IMG/VR virus record: IMGVR_UViG_3300048591_000522 | Location: 1 to 24,930 of that record | Strand: one strand, 5' to 3' | Length of the DNA: 24,930 nt | Source of the DNA: a virus | In this document: one piece after another, positions 4,125-11,686 of the stretch | Layout: every line of letters begins with the position of its first letter | Position numbering within the stretch: the first letter of the stretch is position 1 | Position numbers and translations under genes: made by a program | Notes under the pieces: generated by a model | Databases searched by the model: none | Seen by the model: only the letters and a program-made list of their open reading frames with translations | Told to the model about the DNA's origin: nothing

Positions 4125-4522
4125 AACCCCTCCAGCCAGGCGACTTCCCCGGTCAGTAGTTTTCCTCCAGCCTTCACAGTAGCCTCCAGCCTCAGCAGCT
4201 TCCGGCGGTCTTCCCGAGACCGGGCCCGGCCGCGAACCCGGACAAGGAGCCCGGGCACTTTATGGTTTTGGCGTTCCATGTTTTCCAGCTCATGGCGGAA
4301 GGCCCGGATTGCCGACACAGAGAGGGTCTCCGGGTCAAGGCGATCCCCGTACAGTTCGCAGAGGTGTTCCGCTCCGGCTCCGGCGGCGGCCCCTACAGCT
4401 TGGGCCAGGTTCATCCCCCCGGTGTTCCAGGGTACAATGGTCGTTGTCTTCAGGCCCGGGCGGGCGGAAGAGCGTACAAGCACCTCAATCCCCTCCCGGC
4501 TCAGTCGCAGCTGTACGCTCAT
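4115..4522 (-). CDS. hypothetical protein (135 aa)
   Basis: Begins MSVQLRLSREGIEVLV; the ATG at 4522 has GGAGG six bases upstream and an ATGA overlap with the preceding gene, so it is preferred over an upstream ATG. An Ala/Gly-rich segment in the middle (AVGAAAGAGAEHLCELYG) is followed by a basic helical region (RVRGRARSREDRRKLLRLEA). No transmembrane segment. No family recognised; the charge pattern would fit a nucleic-acid-associated accessory protein, but this is only a guess. Confidence 0.7.
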   Translation of the reverse strand: MSVQLRLSREGIEVLVRSSARPGLKTTTIVPWNTGGMNLAQAVGAAAGAGAEHLCELYGDRLDPETLSVSAIRAFRHELENMERQNHKVPGLLVRVRGRARSREDRRKLLRLEATVKAGGKLLTGEVAWLEGLCT

Positions 4523-5058
4523 GTCGATACCTCCGGTACTCGGGTTCCCGTCCCCTTCTTCGGTAAGGGCCACCATTCGGCCACCTCAACGATCCCGTAG
4601 AGGTGGTCACATCGCCACTCCCCGCTCTTGTGGAAGTAGCGGCCCCGGAGAATCCCGCTGCCGTTTCGTAGCCTGACCAATACCTCTTCGCTCCTCCCGC
4701 AGAATTGGTCTAGCGAAGTGGCGGCCGGGTCGGGGGGCGGAAGGTCGGGCGGCCCGTTGTCCGAAGCCCCGAGGGCCGGTATAGTGCCCCAGGCTGTCCG
4801 AAGATCGGACGGGGCCCGCTCCCGGATACAAACCAGGTGGGGGGCTACTTCGTCAAAGTCCATGTTTTCCCGCGCCCAAGACTTCGCACAATAAGGGTCG
4901 GCCTCAAACAAGGGCAGGGTATCTTCCGCCAGGGATCGGGCCATGTCCCCGTTAAACTTCGGGCCCGCATAAAAGGCCGCCCGGTTTTCGGCCACTACGG
5001 AAACGGGGAGCCCGTACACGGAACCGTCCGGAAGGGCAAGGGTGAGGTATTTTTTCAC
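4519..5058 (-). CDS. hypothetical protein (179 aa)
   Basis: GTG start in a GTGA overlap with the upstream gene. The first 40 residues form a compact beta-rich opening (KKYLTLALPDGSVYGLPVSV). An acidic, Pro-rich linker around residues 100-115 (GPPDLPPPDP) separates it from a C-terminal part rich in Trp and Tyr (GEWRCDHLYGIVEVAEWWPL). The two-lobe layout suggests two small domains. No motif that I can assign. Confidence 0.7.
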   Translation of the reverse strand: MKKYLTLALPDGSVYGLPVSVVAENRAAFYAGPKFNGDMARSLAEDTLPLFEADPYCAKSWARENMDFDEVAPHLVCIRERAPSDLRTAWGTIPALGASDNGPPDLPPPDPAATSLDQFCGRSEEVLVRLRNGSGILRGRYFHKSGEWRCDHLYGIVEVAEWWPLPKKGTGTRVPEVST

Positions 5059-5318
5059 AGCATTCTCCTGCGCCTGCGGCGCGGTTGGTTGTTCTCAATG
5101 ATGTCGATAATCTCTTGGTCAAGGCTATCGTCTTTCAGCTTGCGGGCCAGCCAGGGGGCTTCCCGCCCCCGGCGGTCAAGGATGTCATATTCCACCTCAG
5201 CGGGGGAGGGCTCGCACAGGTAGTCGTAGTTGCGGCACCCCGGGTCGGCCGGGGAGTAGTCGGTGACCCGGATCAGGCACGGGATTCCGCAGATACGGTG
5301 ATCAATCAGCAGGTTCAT
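5055..5318 (-). CDS. hypothetical protein with Arg-rich tail (87 aa)
   Basis: ATG in an ATGA overlap. Strand-like N-terminus (LIDHRICGIPCLIRVTDYSP), three Cys, then an acidic middle and a C-terminus ending in six consecutive Arg residues before ML. The opening resembles small phage proteins in which a short beta domain precedes a charged tail, but I do not recognise the family. The Arg run may bind nucleic acid. Confidence 0.7.
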   Translation of the reverse strand: MNLLIDHRICGIPCLIRVTDYSPADPGCRNYDYLCEPSPAEVEYDILDRRGREAPWLARKLKDDSLDQEIIDIIENNQPRRRRRRML

Positions 5319-5785
5319 TCCCGGTGAATCCCCCGATACCCGACCACCTCATCCAACCAACCCCGCTCTTCGGAACAGGAACAACAAACCCCCTTCCCGG
5401 CCGGAAGGTTGGCCCATTGGCGGCCTCGGGTTAGTTTGCCGCAACAAAAACACTCCAGGGCCACCTGCGGGTCTTCGTGCTGAATTTCCTCCCGGGGGAT
5501 TTTTATCAACCCCCCGAGGGCTTCCGCCAGCCCGGCAGCCAGCTGGTTGATCGGGTCTTCCAGGTGGTTCCCGTTCTCATCCCTCAGCTCCCGGACGGCA
5601 TACCCAAAGACGATCCCGTGGAGAATCTCGTGAAGAAGCGTAATCAGGAACACGTCCGGGGAGGTATCCTGCAACTCAATGCGGCGCTCCTGGTAAAGTA
5701 TGTGGCCGATAACCCGGCTTTCCGGCACCACCATGGCCTTCTGGGTCACCCGGTAGGTTATCCCCCCGATCTTTACCTCAAACAT
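5315..5785 (-). CDS. zincin-type metallopeptidase with C-terminal Cys cluster (156 aa)
   Basis: The helix LITLLHEILHGIVF carries HExxH (His52, Glu53, His56), the zinc-binding and catalytic signature of zincins of the IrrE/ImmA or SprT sort. A downstream helix (INQLAAGLAEALGG) could supply the third ligand, Glu88. From residue 112 there is a zinc-ribbon-like module with ECFCCGK and GVCCSCSEE. Small phage proteins with the HExxH helix near residue 50 are common, and substrates are unknown. The product is cytosolic, with no signal peptide. ATG start, eight-base overlap with the upstream gene. Confidence 0.75.
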   Translation of the reverse strand: MFEVKIGGITYRVTQKAMVVPESRVIGHILYQERRIELQDTSPDVFLITLLHEILHGIVFGYAVRELRDENGNHLEDPINQLAAGLAEALGGLIKIPREEIQHEDPQVALECFCCGKLTRGRQWANLPAGKGVCCSCSEERGWLDEVVGYRGIHRE

Positions 5786-6299
5786 GCTGGAACCTCCCGG
5801 TGTCCGTCCGGGCCCAGTTCCGGCGGCGGTTCACCCCCATCTTGTAGTCAACGACCGCCTGAAGCTCTATCTGGAGTGTTTCCGCTATCTGGGCCAGCAT
5901 TATGTACACGTCTGCGCACTCCTGCTGAAGGGCCGTGACTCGGGGGCTTCCCTCGGCAACCTCTTCCGGGGAGAGGTTGGCCAGGCCCACAAGGAGTTCC
6001 GCCACTTCGCAGTTCATCCGGGTCGCCACCGCTATCGGGGGCGGGTTGCCGAAGGTGTCCACGGCCCACTGGGTTATCGTCTCCGGGGTTTCTCCCGGCC
6101 GGAGAGTTTTCCACTCCTGAATCCCAATCCAGTACACCACCTCATCGTCAACTTCCGGGCGGGTAATCGCTACCCGCTCCCGGTTGGTGTCCATCCCTAT
6201 AGTAACCCAACCACCGACCCCGTTTGGGCCCGGCCTCCGGTAGAATCGTTTTGACTTAACGGCTTCGGCGATCGCGTCCAGCGTTTCTTGATCAATCAT
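5778..6299 (-). CDS. MazG-like nucleotide pyrophosphohydrolase (173 aa)
   Basis: The C-terminal half has the all-alpha NTP-pyrophosphohydrolase signature: NCEVAELL (Glu98, Glu101), then ECADVYIML (Glu127, Asp130), then KMGVNRRRNW (Lys153, Asn157, Trp162). These residues bind magnesium and the nucleotide in MazG-family enzymes. The N-terminal 90 residues form an extra domain of unknown role. In a phage that replaces or decorates thymidine, a pool-sanitising enzyme that removes dUTP, dTTP or (p)ppGpp would fit, but the substrate is not readable. ATGA overlap with the upstream gene. Confidence 0.78.
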   Translation of the reverse strand: MIDQETLDAIAEAVKSKRFYRRPGPNGVGGWVTIGMDTNRERVAITRPEVDDEVVYWIGIQEWKTLRPGETPETITQWAVDTFGNPPPIAVATRMNCEVAELLVGLANLSPEEVAEGSPRVTALQQECADVYIMLAQIAETLQIELQAVVDYKMGVNRRRNWARTDTGRFQHV

Positions 6300-6793
6300 G
6301 ACGGCTCTCCCTCTTTTTTCTTGGCCATGAGCTGTAACAACTCACGGGTAGCTGGGGTCAACCGGGAAACCCTCTCAGCAAGGTCGATCACCCCGCTCAG
6401 ATCGCGCACCGACAAAGAATCCAGGTCACGATTCAATAGGGCAACCTCCTTCCGGAGAAAGGCAATCTCGTCCCGGATCGGGTTCAGCGTTCCCGCCAAC
6501 TTTTTGGCGCTTTCCGCTATACTGGCGACAGGGGCCGACATCTCCCCCCACAACTTATCCACGAGGGCCGATTGTTCCGCATAGACTCCCGACAAGGCCG
6601 CCCGGTGCGTCAGACAGATCGCCCGGAATTGGAGTACATCGTCATCCAGCTGTCTCAGCTCTTCGGTGAAGTCCTTTCGTTGCTGGGCGATAACCTCCAG
6701 CACAATACTCCTTTTTGCCTCATCGTCCAGGGCGGCCGCATACTTTTTCGCCACCCCCTCATCAACCCAGATCAATTCTTTTTTGTTACTCAT
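6296..6793 (-). CDS. coiled-coil hypothetical protein (165 aa)
   Basis: The ATG at 6793 overlaps the upstream stop as TGATG and has GGAG eight bases upstream. Almost entirely helical and highly charged; heptad-like Leu/Ile/Val spacing from about residue 35 to 145 (for example ELRQLDDDVLQF and EIAFLRKEVALLNRDLDSL) predicts coiled coil. No enzymatic motif. Phage coiled-coil proteins of this size include replication and scaffolding accessories; the location argues against a structural role, but no function is assigned. Confidence 0.7.
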   Translation of the reverse strand: MSNKKELIWVDEGVAKKYAAALDDEAKRSIVLEVIAQQRKDFTEELRQLDDDVLQFRAICLTHRAALSGVYAEQSALVDKLWGEMSAPVASIAESAKKLAGTLNPIRDEIAFLRKEVALLNRDLDSLSVRDLSGVIDLAERVSRLTPATRELLQLMAKKKEGEPS

Positions 6794-7026
6794 CACACTC
6801 TCTCCTTCGGGGGAATCCCGGATTTCAGTCTATCCTGAACCGCCTTCCGCAGCTCTACGGGGGCCAGTTCCGTTACGTTTTTGACGGGCTTCGGGAGTAG
6901 GGCCGCAGCTTCCGGCAGAACCCCCTCCAGCTGTTTTACGGTCTTACACGAACGAAGGATTGCCGTCACGTCTGTGTGGAAGTCTTCAATAGCAACAAAC
7001 GCTACCAACAGGTCATTCTTTAACAT
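6793..7026 (-). CDS. helical hypothetical protein (77 aa, possibly longer)
   Basis: The ATG at 7026 has AAGGAGG five bases upstream and is the safest start. The product is helical (NDLLVAFVAIEDFHTDVTAIL) with a basic C-terminus (QDRLKSGIPPKERV). The frame stays open for 30 more codons upstream, and the added residues look protein-like (RFVYGRTLPRIDGFGG). That extension would need an ATT start at 7116, placed as ATTGA over the upstream stop codon. No family recognised. If the longer form is wrong, 7027-7111 is a short intergenic gap. Confidence 0.65.
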   Translation of the reverse strand: MLKNDLLVAFVAIEDFHTDVTAILRSCKTVKQLEGVLPEAAALLPKPVKNVTELAPVELRKAVQDRLKSGIPPKERV

Positions 7027-7111
7027 TCGGGCCTCCTTCAACAAATCCGGGTCAGTAACCCCTCCGAAGCCGTCTATTCTGGGGAGGGTGCGACCGTAGA
7101 CAAATCTCAGT

Positions 7112-7546
7112 TCAATACTTCCTCTGTCCCGCCCGGAGTCGGTCGGCTATCTTCGCGGGAACCGCCAGCCGGACATCCTGCGGGGAGTACCCGGCAACGA
7201 TATCCTTCACCGCTTCGTTGAAATCGTCTATTGCCTTCTGAAGCTCTCCTGGCGGGCTCTCCTCGTGTTCCCAGAAGTCGCCCACGTCCAGGCGGGTAAC
7301 GTATTCCGGGCGACACACTAACAGCCGGAGGTCGGCCAACTCTTCAAAGGAGAGAAGGTCGTCAGCAGCGGCATCCGGGGTGGCGTAAAAACGGTCAAGG
7401 GCTTCGGAATACACGACACCTTCGTGCTCCTCTTCCGGGAGGGAGCGGAACCGCTCCACCTCTTTCTTCTTCCGGCAATCGGGACAACGAAGGCTATTGG
7501 TGCCGGTCATCCGGGCCCCGCAATCGGGGCAGGCAGGAGGTTTCAT
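7112..7546 (-). CDS. zinc-ribbon protein (144 aa)
   Basis: First gene of the P2 transcript. N-terminal CPDCGARM ... RCPDCRKKK (Cys6, Cys9, Cys21, Cys24) is a classical zinc ribbon, followed by a basic linker and then an acidic alpha-helical region (EELADLRLLVCRPEY, GELQKAIDDFNEAVKDIV). Zinc-ribbon plus helical tail suggests a nucleic-acid- or polymerase-binding phage factor; that is inference. ATG preceded by GGAG in the conserved leader. Confidence 0.75.
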   Translation of the reverse strand: MKPPACPDCGARMTGTNSLRCPDCRKKKEVERFRSLPEEEHEGVVYSEALDRFYATPDAAADDLLSFEELADLRLLVCRPEYVTRLDVGDFWEHEESPPGELQKAIDDFNEAVKDIVAGYSPQDVRLAVPAKIADRLRAGQRKY

Positions 7547-7586
7547 ATCGTTTCTCCATTTCTGTGTTTTGGTTGACTACGGGAGA

Positions 7587-7616
7587 AGTATAGTACCGAC
7601 CTTCCGGAAAAGTAAA
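7587..7616 (-). promoter_or_regulatory. promoter P2 (TTTACT-18-TATACT)
   Basis: The -35 TTTACT at 7611-7616 and -10 TATACT at 7587-7592 have an 18-base spacer that starts TTTCCGGAA, containing a TTCCGGAA palindrome. The downstream CCCGTAGT and CACAGAAATGGAGAAA are shared with P4 and P5. It serves the run of genes from the zinc-ribbon protein toward 3819. Confidence 0.88.
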
Positions 7617-7625
7617 GTCCCCGAG

Positions 7626-7787
7626 CTAATTATTTTTGTACCTCTCCCGAACCACTACAAGCAACATCACCGGCCCGGCCAGCGGAACCAACAACCAAAG
7701 GAAGTCATACCAGCGGGCGGCCCGCCACTCGGGGTTTCTCTCCGGGTCGTCAACCAGCAGCTCTCGGTACAGCTCGGGGGCGGTCAC
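7626..7787 (-). CDS. small single-pass membrane protein (53 aa)
   Basis: I place the start at the GTG at 7787, which overlaps the previous stop as GTGA and has GAGGAAGG upstream; a GTG at 7862 would give a longer, heavily overlapping form. An acidic N-terminal stretch precedes one transmembrane helix (about residues 28-46, FLWLLVPLAGPVMLLVVV) and a basic tail (RERYKNN). The positive-inside rule puts the C-terminus in the cytoplasm. Function unknown. The stop is followed by the -35 box of P2. Confidence 0.65.
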   Translation of the reverse strand: MTAPELYRELLVDDPERNPEWRAARWYDFLWLLVPLAGPVMLLVVVRERYKNN

Positions 7788-8077
7788 AGGGCCTTCCTCT
7801 TCCGGGGCTTTCTCTTCGGAACTATCCGGACAACGGGCCCGGTATTCGCCCAAACAGAACACTCATCCATAATCCGATCCCCGACACGGGCCCGTAGTAG
7901 ACGCACAGAAGGCTTCTTCACTCTACCCCCGAGCCGTACAACCACGGCCAGGGCCGTTCCTTCGCTCCTTCCGGGCGGGAGGGTCGTGACCAGGGCCCGG
8001 CGCTCCTCCCCGAGGGCGGCCAGCTCCTCCTTTATCTGGAGCAGTCTCTCAATCTTCTGGTCAATCGTTCGGTTCAT
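7784..8077 (-). CDS. coiled-coil plus basic-tail hypothetical protein (97 aa)
   Basis: The ATG at 8077 has GAGGAGGG four bases upstream and an ATGA overlap. Residues 4-32 are a strong helix/coiled coil (IDQKIERLLQIKEELAALGE). A middle strand region follows, and the C-terminus is very basic (PKRKPRKRKAL). The layout is that of a small oligomeric nucleic-acid-binding protein. No family recognised. Confidence 0.68.
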   Translation of the reverse strand: MNRTIDQKIERLLQIKEELAALGEERRALVTTLPPGRSEGTALAVVVRLGGRVKKPSVRLLRARVGDRIMDECSVWANTGPVVRIVPKRKPRKRKAL

Positions 8078-8244
8078 TTTTCCCTCCTCACGCAAATAGT
8101 CGCCTGGAACAGCGGCTTGCTGGGATCGGGTCGGCACTCCCAGACATAGGCCGCCAACGGCTTCGGCTCAACAACTACCGGGGGCGGGGCTACCTGCCCG
8201 ACACCGGCGGCCCGTACCACCTCAAACGCAACAAACCACTTCAT
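8074..8244 (-). CDS. small hypothetical protein (56 aa)
   Basis: Begins MKWFVAFEVVRAAGVGQVAPP; the ATG lies in an ATGA overlap with the upstream gene. Contains a Pro/Val-rich stretch (PPPVVVEPKPLAAY) then CRPDPSKPLFQATICVRREK. This looks like a compact beta-rich accessory protein. A longer in-frame extension exists but overlaps the previous gene extensively and is arginine-biased, so I rejected it. Function unknown. Confidence 0.6.
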   Translation of the reverse strand: MKWFVAFEVVRAAGVGQVAPPPVVVEPKPLAAYVWECRPDPSKPLFQATICVRREK

Positions 8245-8507
8245 TTTACCCACCAGTGATGATATTTTTTCGGAAGGGCGGCGCAACTTCCTTCGCTCCC
8301 GTCCGGGTAGTAAACGGCCACGCACTTCCCGGTGGTGTGGCTGAACTCAACGTCCGGGATTCTCAAAACCGTATCCACGAAGGCGATTGACGATAAAATC
8401 AAAGCGCAAACGATGATTCCCGGCAAGATAACGGGCCGCCTGCGCGGGATTGCTCCCCGGCGGGAGCGGCCGCCCCATAATCTCCCGGTATGCTTCTTGA
8501 AGTTCAT
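8241..8507 (-). CDS. small membrane protein with periplasmic tail (88 aa or shorter)
   Basis: After a basic N-terminus there is one hydrophobic segment (about residues 26-44, VILPGIIVCALILSSIAFV) and then a soluble C-terminal part with two Cys (GKCVAVYYPDG, GSCAALPKK) that could form a disulphide outside the cytoplasm. The ATG at 8507 has AGGAG ten bases upstream and is the first start after promoter P3. Its first 50 codons overlap another plausible frame (8347 onward), so the N-terminus is uncertain; an internal TTG just before LPGIIV is an alternative. Function unknown. Confidence 0.55.
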   Translation of the reverse strand: MNFKKHTGRLWGGRSRRGAIPRRRPVILPGIIVCALILSSIAFVDTVLRIPDVEFSHTTGKCVAVYYPDGSEGSCAALPKKYHHWWVK

Positions 8508-8535
8508 AGTGCGTCAGCTCCTGTCCAATGATGAA
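8347..8535 (-). CDS. overlapping frame, possible hypothetical protein without canonical start
   Basis: This frame encodes a natural-looking helical peptide (ELQEAYREIMGRPLPPGSNP, then ARYLAGNHRLRFDF and a C-terminus at GYGFENPGR). It lies behind P3 and its AGGAG, but has no ATG, GTG or TTG between the promoter and the internal ATG at 8478, which has poor ribosome-site spacing. It competes with the membrane-protein frame. Either frame could be the real product, or the two are truly overlapping genes. Start position approximate. Confidence 0.4.
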   Translation of the reverse strand, partial: FIIGQELTHYELQEAYREIMGRPLPPGSNPAQAARYLAGNHRLRFDFIVNRLRGYGFENPGR

Positions 8536-8551
8536 TCGTTCGGTTCTGATA

Positions 8552-8581
8552 AGTATAGTCCTGGCCCTCCGGAAAAGTAAA
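8552..8581 (-). promoter_or_regulatory. promoter P3 (TTTACT-18-TATACT)
   Basis: The -35 TTTACT at 8576-8581 and -10 TATACT at 8552-8557 have the same 18-base spacing and TTTCCGGAGG beginning as P2. Unlike the other four it lacks the CAGAAATGGAGA leader downstream. It starts the transcript for the small-protein run 8507-7626, immediately after the primase-helicase gene. Confidence 0.82.
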
Positions 8582-8587
8582 GTATTC

Positions 8588-10990
8588 TCAGAAGGCCGTT
8601 TGTTCCGGCTCCGGAAGGGCCGACCAATCGAATGGGCCCCCAAACTCCCGATCCCAGTGGGCCCGTATTTCCGCCAGCGGGGGGAAATAGTACACATACC
8701 CCCGGCGCTTCACCATAACTTCCATCCCGATCTCGTTGGTGAAGGGCATCTCCACCGTCTCCTGCTTGATCACCGGCCAGTGGTCGGGGAGGGCCTTATG
8801 GATAAACCGCCCGAGGGAGGTGCGGGAAAGCCGGAAGTTGCGCCCCTGATCCCGGAGGTCGTGGATATAGTCGTCATACAGCTCATCCTTAGCTGCCCGG
8901 CCTTCCCACTTTCCGTGGCGCTTCAGTATCCGCCCGTCCACCAGTTTCTCGAAAAACCAGGTTGTCTCCGGGCTCATTGAGAATATCTTCTGCTCCTGGA
9001 GGGCCAGGGTGTTTGGTACAACCCGCACCTCAAAGTCGGCCAGCGAATAGGTGAGGAGGTAGTGAAGGAGGTTTTCCCGCCCGCCTCCCTCCAGGGCTGC
9101 CCGGATCGCCCGGAAGTAGCCATGATCTTGCTTTCGGGCCGCTCCCACATCCAGAACGAAAAACCGGCGCTCATCCAGCCCGGCCGGAATCACCCAGTCA
9201 TCGTTGGAGGCCAGGATGAGGTGGGTATAGTTCGGGGCCGCTTCCGCGTCAACCCCCTTCCCCTCGATGACGATATGCTCCTCAGTGACCAAAGTCTTCA
9301 ACACTGATTCGTGTTTCTTGTCGCCCGCAAAGAAGGCCTCATCACCGAATAACACCACGGTGTCCCGGAGGTGGGCGTTGAAGGAGCCGACAAGGTGCTT
9401 GGAGTCGGATACCTGCAGAAAGTGGCGACCGAAGAGGCCCCCAAACTCCTTCGCAAAAAAAGATTTCCCCGTACCCCTCGGGCCCCGGAGAACCAGGGCC
9501 ACTTCTCCCGGCCCGTCCGGGCACTGAACCGCCCGGGCCATCCAGCCGATCAGGTAGTTGTAGTGGGCTTCGTTTCCGGCACAGAGGTTGTCCCGGAGGT
9601 GCTCCAGGAAGGGGCGGTGCCCTTCCCCCGGGAGGGAGTCGCAAGCGAACCCCCGCCAGAGGTTATAGGCGCTGTCGATCTCCTGGCCGGGGGCAAAAAC
9701 GATGGTCTCATACTGGCGGCGCATTGGGTGGTTGATCCAGAAAGTTCCGGCCGCCTGCTCAATCGGGGCTCCGGCTTCGTTCCGCCCAATCACTACCTTC
9801 CGGTTGCGGTAGCGGTTTTTGAAATCCTCGAAAGACTGCTTGCTGATCTTATACCGCTTCATTGCGGCATCGAATACCTCGCTGATGATGCGGCATTTCC
9901 CGCCAATATCCGCTATGACCGCATGCTTTTCGTTTAGCTCCCGGAGGGTTGGGTCAATCGCCTCCTCCTTCGCCCGCTCTATTTGCCGAAGGGCGTAGCT
10001 CTCCCAGTTGGGCTTCTCCCGGACACTCACTGCGATCTCGTTGGAGCCGGTGATCGCCGCGAAAACCATCTCATCAGGAACCCCCGCCCGGACAAGGTCG
10101 CAGCACACACGGAACAGGGCTTCACTCCGGGAGGAGTACCGGGTGGGGTCTACCGGATCGGCCCCGGAGGCGATAAGCGCCAACGTGTGATCCTTCAGCG
10201 CGGTGTTGTTCTTGGCCGCCCAATCCCGGAGGTCTTCCACCCCAACATCCGCCACGTTCCCGGTGATCACGACCTTCGGCCGCCCGCCCGATAGCGTCCC
10301 GGTGTCCGTAGACTGTACCCGGACGGCGGCGACAAACCGCTCCAGGGGGTATTCCGCCCCTTCCAGCCAGCGAACAACCTGCGTGGAAGTAGGTGTGCGA
10401 CCCTTCGCTTTTTTCTTCTTCGTGGGCAGGTTCACGGTTCCCGGGAGGCGCATTATCCGGTCGATATTGTGGCAGTGGTCGCCCCCGAATATCTTTTCCA
10501 GCTGGATGTTATAGGCCTCCAGCTCTGCGGCCTTCGCCACGCTCCCGTCTATCCGGAGGCGCTCAGAGGGCTCCAGCTTCCAGAACCCCTGGAACCCTCC
10601 CCCGGAGTCCACGATGACCGTGGGGGCCGGGTCGTAGTTCTGAAGTAGCGCCAGCGCACGGGCCCTCTCCTCCTCAATCGCCTCCCCGGGCCGGGGGTCG
10701 ATATCAATATGGAGCCAGCTCATTCGGGCTATGTCTTCCTTGCCGGCCTTGCTATTTATCGGGCGGCGAACCGGATTCACATGGAAATAGAGGTTGCGGC
10801 GGCCCTGATATTTTTCTATCCACTCAGAGGCCTCCCACCATTTCTCTGGGGAAAAGGTGACGGTCTCTGTCACCCCGTCCGGAATGATGGAGGTGAGTGC
10901 CCAGGGGCCTTCGGGAGCCCATTGGCGAAGGAAGGTCACCGCCTCCCGCGTATCAAACGGCGGCATGCCGGGTAGTTTTTTGACCGCCAT
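8588..10990 (-). CDS. primase-helicase: RepB/AEP-type primase plus SF3-like helicase (800 aa)
   Basis: The N-terminal region has primase features of archaeo-eukaryotic/RepB-type enzymes: WLHIDIDPR (Asp96, Asp98), VDSGGGFQGFW (about 128-137), and DHCHNIDRIMRLPGTVN (about 171-187). The C-terminal region is an SF3/D5-like (DUF5906-type) helicase: Walker A GPRGTGKS (503-510), Walker B VVLFGDEA (545-552), sensor LILASN (591-596), and the arginine pair DERRF. The protein would synthesise primers and unwind duplex DNA at the phage fork. One base separates the start from the upstream HTH gene, and GGAGG lies seven bases before the ATG. Multidomain length of about 800 residues is normal for phage primase-helicases. 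Confidence 0.9.
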   Translation of the reverse strand: MAVKKLPGMPPFDTREAVTFLRQWAPEGPWALTSIIPDGVTETVTFSPEKWWEASEWIEKYQGRRNLYFHVNPVRRPINSKAGKEDIARMSWLHIDIDPRPGEAIEEERARALALLQNYDPAPTVIVDSGGGFQGFWKLEPSERLRIDGSVAKAAELEAYNIQLEKIFGGDHCHNIDRIMRLPGTVNLPTKKKKAKGRTPTSTQVVRWLEGAEYPLERFVAAVRVQSTDTGTLSGGRPKVVITGNVADVGVEDLRDWAAKNNTALKDHTLALIASGADPVDPTRYSSRSEALFRVCCDLVRAGVPDEMVFAAITGSNEIAVSVREKPNWESYALRQIERAKEEAIDPTLRELNEKHAVIADIGGKCRIISEVFDAAMKRYKISKQSFEDFKNRYRNRKVVIGRNEAGAPIEQAAGTFWINHPMRRQYETIVFAPGQEIDSAYNLWRGFACDSLPGEGHRPFLEHLRDNLCAGNEAHYNYLIGWMARAVQCPDGPGEVALVLRGPRGTGKSFFAKEFGGLFGRHFLQVSDSKHLVGSFNAHLRDTVVLFGDEAFFAGDKKHESVLKTLVTEEHIVIEGKGVDAEAAPNYTHLILASNDDWVIPAGLDERRFFVLDVGAARKQDHGYFRAIRAALEGGGRENLLHYLLTYSLADFEVRVVPNTLALQEQKIFSMSPETTWFFEKLVDGRILKRHGKWEGRAAKDELYDDYIHDLRDQGRNFRLSRTSLGRFIHKALPDHWPVIKQETVEMPFTNEIGMEVMVKRRGYVYYFPPLAEIRAHWDREFGGPFDWSALPEPEQTAF

Positions 10991-10991
10991 G

Positions 10992-11306
10992 TCAGAACCT
11001 CCAATATGCGCGCAGACGTTCTACCGGCGCGGAACCTTCCTCCATCTTTATGACCCAGAGCCGCGTCATACCTAACTGAGCGGCCAGGGCCTTTTGAGTC
11101 ATTCGCGCACGGCGGCGCAACACATAGCACAGTTCAAACGGCCGGGGCTCCAGCCGGATAACGGGGACATCTTCCCGGCGGCCTTTCTCCCAATCGGCAT
11201 AGGTGTCCACCGTCACGGCGAAATAGGCGGCCGCCTCCTTCTGTTTGTAGCGCAGCCTGCGCCTCCAAATAACCAATCTTTCCCCTTTCGTCAGCTTAAT
11301 AACCAC
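10992..11306 (-). CDS. HTH (XRE-like) DNA-binding protein (104 aa)
   Basis: Two helix-turn-helix-like segments occur in tandem: around residues 10-45 (WRRRLRYKQKEAAAYFAVT...WEKGRR) and 60-95 (RRRARMTQKALAAQLGMTRL...MEEG). The second matches the XRE/Cro pattern well. I selected the GTG at 11306, which has GGAGA upstream and overlaps the previous gene by 16 bases. It precedes the primase-helicase gene, so a role in regulating early phage promoters is possible; binding sites such as the TTCCGGAA palindromes in P2 and P3 are candidates only. Confidence 0.75.
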   Translation of the reverse strand: MVIKLTKGERLVIWRRRLRYKQKEAAAYFAVTVDTYADWEKGRREDVPVIRLEPRPFELCYVLRRRARMTQKALAAQLGMTRLWVIKMEEGSAPVERLRAYWRF

Positions 11307-11686
11307 GGGCAAATCTCCTCTGTTTTGGGTAATCTTTTCCAGCGACAAGTACAAATCTGGTACAACTCCTCCCGGGTAGCGTCCCCGAGGGTGATGGCGG
11401 CTTTTACCCCGTCAATCAACAACCACTCCACGTCAACCTTCAGCAGAACAAATACCCGGCCCCCCGCCCGGCGGCGCTTCTGGTGCCAGACTCTCTGCTG
11501 CTTCGTGTAGTGCTCTAGCCGGAGGGGGCCGCCCCGAGGGGGCCACCTATCCGCAAACTTCAGCTCAATCCAACCTCCCGTATAGTTCACGTCCGGCGTA
11601 CCCGGCCCCACCGGATTCTCTACCCGAACGGGATCAAGGGAGGATAATACCGGGCGGATCGCATCCCACATACTGTCTTCAGACAT
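11291..11686 (-). CDS. VRR-NUC-type PD-(D/E)xK nuclease (131 aa)
   Basis: The core GTPDVNY (Asp32) followed by GWIELKFA (Glu41, Lys43) is the PD-(D/E)xK motif. Downstream HYTKQQRVWHQKRRRAGG supplies the Q-x6-R-type helix of VRR-NUC/Holliday-resolvase-like nucleases, and VFVLLKV a final strand. Phage relatives act in replication and recombination or genome processing. I chose the ATG at 11686, seven bases after GGAG; two alternative upstream starts add a few residues. It overlaps the upstream gene by eight bases and lies between polymerase and primase, consistent with a replication role. Confidence 0.8.
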   Translation of the reverse strand: MSEDSMWDAIRPVLSSLDPVRVENPVGPGTPDVNYTGGWIELKFADRWPPRGGPLRLEHYTKQQRVWHQKRRRAGGRVFVLLKVDVEWLLIDGVKAAITLGDATREELYQICTCRWKRLPKTEEICPWLLS

